Positions 35,392 to 41,777 of a stretch of 63,299 nucleotides of DNA are shown one piece after another. A program made the position numbers and the translations under genes. The DNA is taken from assembly GCA_023416275.1 (NCBI GenBank), contig JAEZIB010000056.1:1-63299 (forward strand). The letters run 5' to 3'. The notes below the pieces were generated by a model. It was not told the origin of the DNA. It saw nothing but the letters and a program-made list of their open reading frames with translations, and did no database searches. The stretch comes from Bacillota bacterium. Its GTDB lineage: Bacteria > Bacillota > Clostridia > Acetivibrionales > DSM-1351. The number at the start of each line of letters is the position of its first letter. Position 1 is the first letter of the stretch.

Positions 35392-36378
35392 ATGAAAATG
35401 TTTAAAAAATTCTTGGCAATGTCTTTGGTAGCAGCAACTATGCTGGTTTCTTTTGCAGCTTGTTCTTCTGAAACGAAAGAAAATAATACGGCTTCATCGA
35501 CTGTAGCAACAACTGATACATCAGGAGAGAAAAAAATTGTTGTAGGAATGACCCTGTACAGCCTTAAAAACGAATTCACTGTTCGTCTTTCAAATGCCGC
35601 AAAAAAGAAAGCTGAAGAATTGGGCGTAGAGCTAAAAATTTATGATGGTAACTATGATCCGAACACACAAATCAGCCAGGTTGAGACCATGATTTCTGAT
35701 GGTGTTAATGCAATTATTTTAAATCCACAGGATGCTAAAGCATGTGCAGTAGCAGTTGATAAGGCAGCAGCAGCAAATATTCCTGTTATAGGTGTAAATA
35801 CACGCGTTGACAGTGATAAGCTAGTAAGCTATGTGGGTTCTAAGGATGTATATGCAGGTGAATTGGAAATGCAGGCTATTGCAGATAAGCTTGGCGGAAA
35901 AGGTAACATAGTTATACTTGACGGACCTCTCGGACAATCGGCACAATTAGAAAGAAGTGAAGGCATCAATAACATTTTAGCAAAGTATCCTGACATAAAG
36001 GTGCTTGCTGAAAAAACAGCAAACTGGTCACGTTCTGAGGCAATGACAGTAATGGAAAACTGGTTGCAGGCTTTTGACAAGATTGATGCAGTTGTTGGTG
36101 AAAATGACGAAATGGCTCTTGGTGCAAGACAGGCAATAGAGGCAAAGGGTTTGGATATTCCTACTATAGGTGTTGATGGTATAACAGATGCTTTGAATGC
36201 AGTTGAAAAAGGCACACTAATCGCAAGTATATTCCAAGATGGTGCAGGACAGGGAAGTAAAGCCTTAGAAATTGCAGTTTCTGCGGCAAAAGGAAACACT
36301 GTTGATAAGGAATACTGGATTGACTTTGAACCGGTTACAAAGGATAACGTAGCTGAGTTTAAACAGAGAGCACAATAA
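35392..36378 (+). CDS. Sugar-binding lipoprotein (RbsB-like, Peripla_BP_4)
   Basis: Extracellular solute receptor of the CUT2 importer, 328 aa. It has a lipoprotein signal with lipobox FAAC (about residues 18-21), then a Ser/Thr/Glu-rich linker. The mature domain has VGMTLYSLKNEFTVRL, AIILNPQDAKA, PVIGVNTRVDSD and VVGENDEMALGARQAIE, typical of ribose/galactose/polyol receptors. The start is ATG 35392; GGGAGG at 35376-35381 rules out the ATG at 35374. The ligand is likely a short sugar alcohol, given the downstream enzymes. Confidence 0.93.
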   Translation: MKMFKKFLAMSLVAATMLVSFAACSSETKENNTASSTVATTDTSGEKKIVVGMTLYSLKNEFTVRLSNAAKKKAEELGVELKIYDGNYDPNTQISQVETMISDGVNAIILNPQDAKACAVAVDKAAAANIPVIGVNTRVDSDKLVSYVGSKDVYAGELEMQAIADKLGGKGNIVILDGPLGQSAQLERSEGINNILAKYPDIKVLAEKTANWSRSEAMTVMENWLQAFDKIDAVVGENDEMALGARQAIEAKGLDIPTIGVDGITDALNAVEKGTLIASIFQDGAGQGSKALEIAVSAAKGNTVDKEYWIDFEPVTKDNVAEFKQRAQ

Positions 36379-36526
36379 AAGGAATATTAGGTATATAGCA
36401 GAAGAATCATTACTTATAGAAACAATAATATCGATAAACCGTTATAGATACTTATTAATATAATTTTAAGTTGTACTGAAAAACAGCATAGTCTTAAATC
36501 AGTACAGATGAAATGAGTTCACACAT

Positions 36527-36560
36527 TATCGGGAAAGGGTTAGCCTTCCCTTTCCTGATA
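36527..36560. terminator. Strong hairpin after binding-protein gene
   Basis: TATCGGGAAAGGG (36527-36539) pairs with CCCTTTCCTGATA (36548-36560), 13 pairs with one wobble and an 8-nt loop. No T-run follows, so it may act as a transcript-stabilising or attenuating hairpin between transporter and enzyme genes rather than a full stop. Confidence 0.55.
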
Positions 36561-36673
36561 AAATAGAAATGATGTCACATCTATAAAAATTCCTTAATAA
36601 AAAATAAATATAGTTATAAGTTTGATAAATGCGAAGTTTACATTTAGTTGCATTCATCGTTCTCTTCGTATAA

Positions 36674-36697
36674 TAAAAAGCTGCGAGCAGCTTTTTA
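36674..36697 (+). terminator. Intrinsic terminator/attenuator before the SDR leader
   Basis: AAAAAGCTGC, loop GA, GCAGCTTTTT: a perfect 10-11 pair stem ending in five T. It stands between the transporter genes and the dehydrogenase, so either the enzymes have another promoter or this point is read through under control. Confidence 0.6.
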
Positions 36698-36707
36698 TAT
36701 CAAGGGT

Positions 36708-36797
36708 GGAGGAGGAAATCGTACCTCTGTGAAGCAGAGATTCTCCACCGAATGCTTTACCAAATTTTTGTACCCAAATGGGGTGTGGGAGGTTAAT
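36708..36797 (+). promoter_or_regulatory. SDR translation leader: two SDs and two hairpins
   Basis: The first SD is GGAGGAGG (36708-36715). Hairpin P1 is CTCTG/CAGAG (36725-36739). Hairpin P2 is CTCCAC (36743-36748) with GTGGGAG (36785-36791, one bulged G) and an inner ACCC/GGGT. The second SD, GGGAGG (36787-36792), is part of the P2 3' arm and would be masked when folded. The layout, the bulge position and the inner stem match the leader of iorA (49563-49649). GTG 36729 is in frame with the SDR and could give a 23-residue extension. Confidence 0.55.
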
Positions 36798-37565
36798 ATG
36801 TTAAAGTACAGCGGAGCAGATTTAGATTTCTCTTTACAAGGTAAAACAGCAATTATCACTGGAGGAGCAGCGGGAATAGGATTATCAACTGCGCGCTTTT
36901 TTTTCGCAAAAGGGGTTAATTGTGTTTTAGCTGACCTTAACCCGGAGGTAAATAAAATTGCAAAAGAATTAGGTGACAATTGCATTGGGGTTCCAGGAGA
37001 TATTACAAACGATGATTATAGGAAATCAGTGATTGATGCAGCGGTAAGTAAATTTGGCTGTGTTGATATTTTAGTAAATTGTGCGGGAATAGTAGCTTTA
37101 GATAGTGCTGAAATAATAAGTGATAGCATGTGGGAGAAAACAATAAATATAAACCTGACAGCATCATTTAAAATGGCACAGGCTGTTGGAAAATATATGA
37201 TTGATGCTGGACATGAGGGTTCTATCGTAAATATGGCATCACAGGCAGGTGTTATTGCACTAGACAAGCATGTTGCATACTGTGCAAGTAAAGGCGGAAT
37301 AATTGCAATGACAAAGGTAATGGCATATGAGTGGGGCAAATACGGTATCAGAGTAAATGCGGTTTCGCCTACGGTAGTGCTTACAGATTTAGGTAAAAAA
37401 GCATGGGATGGCCCTGTTGGTGAGGCCTTCAAGAAAGAAATGCCTTCTGAGCGCTTCGCTGAGCCTGATGAAATTGCTGGTACAATAGCGTTTTTGTGTA
37501 GCGGTGCAGCCGGTATGATTACTGGACATAATTTGTTAATTGACGGCGGATATACCATTAAATAA
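36798..37565 (+). CDS. Short-chain dehydrogenase/reductase, probable polyol (threitol-type) dehydrogenase
   Basis: NAD(P)-dependent SDR, 255 aa from ATG 36798. It has TGGAAGIGLSTARFF (TGxxxGxG cofactor motif, about residues 20-26), NCAGIV (NAG), the catalytic Ser in NMASQAG, and YCASK (Y-x3-K). The end LIDGGYTIK is typical of classical SDRs. An acidic residue after the second strand (LADLNP) suggests NAD preference. With DhaK, DhaL and an RpiB-like isomerase downstream, oxidation of a C4 polyol such as D-threitol to erythrulose is inferred; glycerol, arabitol or xylitol are alternatives. Confidence 0.85.
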   Translation: MLKYSGADLDFSLQGKTAIITGGAAGIGLSTARFFFAKGVNCVLADLNPEVNKIAKELGDNCIGVPGDITNDDYRKSVIDAAVSKFGCVDILVNCAGIVALDSAEIISDSMWEKTININLTASFKMAQAVGKYMIDAGHEGSIVNMASQAGVIALDKHVAYCASKGGIIAMTKVMAYEWGKYGIRVNAVSPTVVLTDLGKKAWDGPVGEAFKKEMPSERFAEPDEIAGTIAFLCSGAAGMITGHNLLIDGGYTIK

Positions 37566-37582
37566 TGAAAGGTGATATGAAT

Positions 37583-38578
37583 ATGCAGCGTATATTAAAT
37601 GATCCAGATAATATTGTAGATGAAATGCTTAAAGGTTTTTTTAAGACACATAGTGATATTGTGACAAAAACAAATAACCCCAGAGTAGTTAAATATGTGG
37701 GTGCTCCAGGGGACAGAGTGGGAGTTGTAACAGGCGGGGGCTCTGGACATAAGCCTGCTTTCATTGGTTATGTAGGAAAGAATATGGTTGATGCGGTAGC
37801 AGTGGGTGAGATATGTTCCTCACCAACAGCAGCAGCATTTTTAGATGCGTTTCGTGCATCAGATGGGAAAAAAGGGGTAGCTTGCCTTTATGGAAACTAT
37901 TCTGGTGACAATATGAACGTAAAAATGGCTGTCAAAATGGCCAAAAAAGAGGGACTTGAAGTAAAGACAGTTGTGGCAAACGACGATGTTGCTTCTGCTC
38001 CTAAGGATCAGAGAGAAAAACGGCGTGGTGTAGCAGGTGAAATATTCATGTGGAAGGCTGGAGGTGCAAAAGCATCCATGGGTGCTTCTCTCGATGAAGT
38101 AATTGCAGCAGCCCAAAAAGCAATTGACAATACTCGCAGCGTAGGAATAGGCTTAACGCCTTGTACACTTCCGGCAGTTGGACATCCTAATTTTGAGATT
38201 AAGGAAGGAACTATGGAGGTAGGAATTGGTCATCATGGTGAACCTGGTATTGAGGTTTGTAATCTTGAGACAGCAGTGCAAATGGCAAGGCGTATGGTTG
38301 ATGTAGTATTGCCCGATTATCCCTTTGAAGTCGGTGATGAGGTTGCTGTGTTGGTTTCTGGATTAGGTGCAACTCCTGTTATGGAGCTATATGTATTATA
38401 TGATGAAATTGATAAGCTACTTGTGGAAAAGGGGATTAAAGTATATCGTTCATATGTCGGCAATTACTTTACTTCGCTTGATATGATGGGTGCCACCTTG
38501 ACAGTGATGAAACTGGATGATGAGCTTAAAGAGCTTATAGACATGCCTGTAAATACAATGGGATTAAAGCAATTTTAG
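37583..38578 (+). CDS. DhaK-type kinase subunit (dihydroxyacetone/erythrulose kinase)
   Basis: The keto-sugar-binding subunit of a DhaK/DhaL kinase, 331 aa. The substrate forms a hemiaminal with the histidine in GIGHHGEPG; VTGGGSGHKPAF and YGNYSGDNMNVKMA are the other conserved loops. The start is ATG 37583, typical for DhaK (QRILNDPDNIVDEML), with AAAGGTGAT upstream; ATG 37565 would add six residues. No DhaM phosphotransferase gene lies in the window. The partner DhaL is 300 nt downstream. Erythrulose rather than dihydroxyacetone is suggested by the linked isomerase. Confidence 0.9.
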   Translation: MQRILNDPDNIVDEMLKGFFKTHSDIVTKTNNPRVVKYVGAPGDRVGVVTGGGSGHKPAFIGYVGKNMVDAVAVGEICSSPTAAAFLDAFRASDGKKGVACLYGNYSGDNMNVKMAVKMAKKEGLEVKTVVANDDVASAPKDQREKRRGVAGEIFMWKAGGAKASMGASLDEVIAAAQKAIDNTRSVGIGLTPCTLPAVGHPNFEIKEGTMEVGIGHHGEPGIEVCNLETAVQMARRMVDVVLPDYPFEVGDEVAVLVSGLGATPVMELYVLYDEIDKLLVEKGIKVYRSYVGNYFTSLDMMGATLTVMKLDDELKELIDMPVNTMGLKQF

Positions 38579-38877
38579 TGTTTAATATCAAAGTTATTGT
38601 ATTTTTCTGTAAATATAGATCTTGGTTTATATTTCTCACAAGTTTATATTAATTATGTCAAAATTTATATTAAGGATAAATCTTAAATTATAGGTAAGTC
38701 AATTTAGGTTGAGAGCTCTAAAATCTATAAATTAATAAAGCATTTAATTGGCTTTGAATAGAGGCGGATTAGATTTTTAACTCAGATTTAAACTGGTAGC
38801 TTAATAGATGGTATCGGTTTTCAGCCTATAGCAAATGACTTTTGTTCAAAAAATGAAGGACAGGGGGGTATGTATAA
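38579..38877. other. dhaK-dhaL intergenic region
   Basis: A 299-base AT-rich gap with repeated TTTATATT and AATTTATATTAA words and a short GAGAGCTC palindrome. I see no ORF, terminator or convincing promoter. A gap this long between two subunit genes is unusual. Confidence 0.35.
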
Positions 38878-39519
38878 ATGGATATATTCAAGAATGCAAG
38901 CGGTAAACCAGTTCTACTTGCTATGGTAAAAGCTATACAAAGCAATAAGGCATATCTCGGTGAGGTTGATGGTCTAATTGGAGATGGCGACCACGGAATG
39001 AATATGAATAAAGGGTTCACTGTTTTCGAGCAGAGAACTGCGGATAAGGATATTTCCTTCACAGAGGGACTTGATGAATTAGGAACTATTTTGATGACTG
39101 AAATTGGTGGTTCTATGGGACCAATATACGGTACCATTTTCATTGAAATGGCTGGGGCTTGTGAGGAAATGGAGGAAATAACAGTTAAGGATTTTGGAAG
39201 AATGCTGCAAGCAGGCTTAGACGGTTTACAGCAGATTGTAGATGCGAAAGTAGGTGACAAAACGCTTGTTGATACGCTTTCACCAGCAACTGAATCAGTT
39301 AAGTTAGATGCCGCAGAAGGCAGAAATTTTAAATTGGCACTTGAAAATATGAAGGCAGCAGCCGAAAAGGGCAGAGACTCTACAAAGGATATGGTTGCAA
39401 AATTTGGTCGTTCAAGCCGTTTGGGTGAGCGTTCAAGAGGGGTTTTAGATGCAGGTGCAACATCTTGTAGTATTATACTTGCAGCTATGGCTGATGGAGT
39501 TTTGGGGGTGTTGGAATGA
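38878..39519 (+). CDS. DhaL-type kinase subunit (nucleotide-binding)
   Basis: The phosphoryl-donor subunit of the kinase, 213 aa. The metal/nucleotide-binding aspartates are in the GDGDHGMNMNKGF segment (about residues 34-46), with GGSMGPIYGT and the C-terminal SRLGERSRGVLDAGATSC typical of DhaL. GGGGGG lies 7 nt before the ATG. The stop overlaps the start of the RpiB-like gene (ATGA), coupling the two. DhaL works with ATP or with ADP plus DhaM; without a visible DhaM, ATP use is inferred. Confidence 0.92.
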   Translation: MDIFKNASGKPVLLAMVKAIQSNKAYLGEVDGLIGDGDHGMNMNKGFTVFEQRTADKDISFTEGLDELGTILMTEIGGSMGPIYGTIFIEMAGACEEMEEITVKDFGRMLQAGLDGLQQIVDAKVGDKTLVDTLSPATESVKLDAAEGRNFKLALENMKAAAEKGRDSTKDMVAKFGRSSRLGERSRGVLDAGATSCSIILAAMADGVLGVLE

Positions 39520-39962
39520 AATTGATAATGGGTTGTGATGAAGCAGCATGTTTATTTAAAGAAGAAATAAAAGCTTACGTAGAAGCAAAAGGATACGAGG
39601 TTATTGATAAAGGTACATTTAATGATAAACCTGTATTGTATCCAGATGTTGCTGTGGCAGTGGCTCAGGCAATAGTAGATGGTGAGGCTGAAAGAGGAAT
39701 ACTGATGTGCGGTACAGGAATCGGTATGGCAATATCTGCTAATAAAGTGCCGGGAATTCGTGCAGCAGTTTGTCATGATTCTTTTTCTACAGAACGTGCC
39801 AGAAAGAGTAATAACGCACAGATTATGTGTATGGGAGCAAGAGTAATAGGTTTAGAGCTTGCAAAACAGCTTGTTGATATATGGCTTGCTTCTGAGTTTG
39901 CCGGCGGAGGCTCACAGGAAAAGGTTGATAGAATAAATTATTATGATACTTGTTACAGATAA
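39516..39962 (+). CDS. RpiB/LacAB-family sugar-phosphate isomerase
   Basis: Aldose-ketose phosphate isomerase, 148 aa. The RpiB family is clear from GILMCGTGIGMAISANKVPGIRA, with the catalytic Cys in MCGTG, then HDSFSTERARKSNNAQ and MCMGARVIG. The first phosphate loop reads GCDEAACLFK instead of the common DHAG form. RpiB-like enzymes in tetritol pathways turn erythrulose 4-phosphate into erythrose 4-phosphate, which enters the pentose phosphate pathway. That role fits the cluster better than ribose isomerisation. Confidence 0.88.
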   Translation: MKLIMGCDEAACLFKEEIKAYVEAKGYEVIDKGTFNDKPVLYPDVAVAVAQAIVDGEAERGILMCGTGIGMAISANKVPGIRAAVCHDSFSTERARKSNNAQIMCMGARVIGLELAKQLVDIWLASEFAGGGSQEKVDRINYYDTCYR

Positions 39963-40240
39963 ATCTAGATTTGAAGTACATCTAGACTTGAGCAAGCCCT
40001 AGGTTTTATTGCTGTAAAGTGAACACTTTGCCGGTTTAGCACACTTTGGATAGTTTGCCAATTTATCTAAAGGGTTGAATAGCAGTATGGGTTACTATTC
40101 AGCATTGACAATACAATATACAGCACATATTTCATAAATATATATTGTAGGTGTTTATACTTATCAATCAAAATTTGAGTTAATAATCTATTTTAAGAGG
40201 CTGAAAAATATCATGTTATAAAACAAAACTATTAAATTTA
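39963..40240. other. Gap after the rpiB-like gene
   Basis: No gene seen. It holds a hairpin with arms TGAATAG and CTATTCA near 40075-40103, a degenerate reverse copy of repeat family 1 (40148-40191), and a TTTTAAGAGGCTGAA word (about 40192) that recurs near 49260. Confidence 0.4.
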
Positions 40241-40283
40241 AAGCATCCTGTTATTGACATATCACCAATAACCGGATGCTTTT
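40241..40283. terminator. Intrinsic terminator of the tetritol-type operon
   Basis: AAGCATCC and GTTATTG on the left pair with CAATAAC and GGATGCTT on the right, one mismatch, then TTTTT. It lies between convergent transcription units. Confidence 0.85.
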
Positions 40284-40290
40284 TATAGAT

Positions 40291-40346
40291 AACTCAACTT
40301 TTCCAGTTGAATTATAGGTGTTCAACTTATCAATGGAAAGTTGGGT
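40291..40346 (-). repeat. Repeat family 1, reverse-oriented copy
   Basis: Reverse complement of the family: ACTCAACTTTTCCAGTTGAA at the left and TCAATGGAAAGTTGGGT at the right, around TATAGGTGTTCAACTTA. The arms pair to a hairpin. It may end the minus-strand exporter operon. Confidence 0.7.
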
Positions 40347-40379
40347 AAATAATTTATGTTTAAAAGTCTACCATAAAAC

Positions 40380-41777
40380 CTATTCGGATTTAATTGCTTC
40401 CAGAGCGCTGAGTTTCATAGCTCTTCTTGCGGGTGAAAAACCGGAAATGAGTCCGATAAAGATAGCAAAAGCAATAGAGAGAAGTGCCAGCCAGGGAGGT
40501 ATTGAGGATATCCTGCTTTCGGCATCTCCCATACCCATACCCATTCCCATACCCATACCCATCATGCCTCCATTTTCGGAATTCATAAAACTTCTGCCGA
40601 CGGTGTTTATTGCAAAGGAAGTAAGATAACTCAAAAGAACGCCGATACAGCCTCCTAATAATCCTATAATACCTGCTTCTAGAAGAAACAACTGTCTTAT
40701 ATTTCCCATTTTGCAGCCCAGAACCTTCATTACACCTATCTCACGGGTTCTTTCATAGATGGACATTATCATTGTATTTGTTATACCAAGAGCAGAAATG
40801 ATGAGGGATATGGCTCCAATTGCTCCAAGGACCAGTTGAATAGTACGAGCCTGCTTCTGCATGGATTTGCGCATATCTGCAAGGCTGTTGGTGCCATAGC
40901 CCATGTCATCAATTTCTGATTGAATACGGTCAACGTCCTTGATTTTATCTACCATGACCATAAGGCGTTCAAAGCCCTTACTGGTACTGCTCGTATCAAA
41001 CATCATACCTCTTTGATTCTGCCCGCCTTGAGCTTTGGAGGCATCCTTCATTAGCTTCTGAAGATTGAGATAATCCATGAATATGTATCCATCCTTCTGC
41101 CAATCGTTCGTAATATTTAAAATACCTACAGCTTTTATTTTGTAGAGTTTAGGAGCTTTTTCAGAAGTGTCAGATCCTCCTGCACCCTGCTGTTGCTTTT
41201 CTCCGTAACTCATGTCAAAAGTTGCCTCTATTTTATCGGTCAATACATCAACAACAGGCTTTCCATCTACCGAACCATAGTGGCTCTTTGGATTGAAAAA
41301 ATATTGAGGGATATTACCGCCCACCACCATTTTGTCAGAATCGCCTTCTTGAAGTAAGCGACCTTGTGCGATGGGATAATCAAAATCTGGCATAGATTTT
41401 ACATCAATCCCCATAACCTGAACATAGGCCATGTATTTACCTGATATAAGCTTCAAGCTTCCTTCGATAACCGGAGTTACTCCTCGAATGCCTTCGATTT
41501 TATTTATTTTTGCGATGGCAGCATCATCAAGAACGATTTCCTTTGGTGGTCCGCCAGAGTTATCAGGAGTATTTCTGTATTTGGTAACATTAATTATATT
41601 AAGGTTTCCCATTTGCTTTAATTGGGCTTCAAAACTCTCATTCATACCGATTCCCAGAGAAACCATGACAACAATTGCTGCCGTTCCTATGACAACACCT
41701 AGAACAGTTAGGATTGTTCTGGTTTTTCTTCTGAAGAGATTCTTTAAACCCATTAAAAATATATCAAAGCTCCTCAT
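40380..41777 (-). CDS. MacB/FtsX-type ABC transporter permease
   Basis: A 465-aa permease with the MacB plan: an N-terminal span (TVLGVVIGTAAIVVMVSLG, about residues 21-39), a large extracellular MacB_PCD domain, and three C-terminal spans including ALGITNTMIMSIYERTREIG and VLGCKMGNIRQLFLLEAGIIGLLGG. A run of Met-Gly dipeptides sits between the last two spans, coded by a hexanucleotide repeat (about 40530-40565). The start overlaps the stop of the upstream CARDB-like gene by 14 nt. It likely mediates mechanotransmission-type export or lipoprotein/peptide extrusion. Confidence 0.88.
   Translation of the reverse strand: MRSFDIFLMGLKNLFRRKTRTILTVLGVVIGTAAIVVMVSLGIGMNESFEAQLKQMGNLNIINVTKYRNTPDNSGGPPKEIVLDDAAIAKINKIEGIRGVTPVIEGSLKLISGKYMAYVQVMGIDVKSMPDFDYPIAQGRLLQEGDSDKMVVGGNIPQYFFNPKSHYGSVDGKPVVDVLTDKIEATFDMSYGEKQQQGAGGSDTSEKAPKLYKIKAVGILNITNDWQKDGYIFMDYLNLQKLMKDASKAQGGQNQRGMMFDTSSTSKGFERLMVMVDKIKDVDRIQSEIDDMGYGTNSLADMRKSMQKQARTIQLVLGAIGAISLIISALGITNTMIMSIYERTREIGVMKVLGCKMGNIRQLFLLEAGIIGLLGGCIGVLLSYLTSFAINTVGRSFMNSENGGMMGMGMGMGMGMGDAESRISSIPPWLALLSIAFAIFIGLISGFSPARRAMKLSALEAIKSE

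Noticed and set aside
36648..37565. Longer SDR form with a 50-residue N-terminal extension
   Set aside because: The extra residues are encoded by the terminator and leader hairpins; GGGAGG stands 5 nt before ATG 36798, and the SDR fold begins after it. A partial extension from GTG 36729 remains possible.
38579..38877. Lost or hidden small gene between dhaK and dhaL
   Set aside because: No frame with a start, SD and reasonable length on either strand.
40318..40629. Plus-strand 103-codon frame and others opposite the minus-strand exporter genes
   Set aside because: Shadows of the permease and CARDB-like genes; the proline-isoleucine run is the reverse reading of the Met-Gly repeat.
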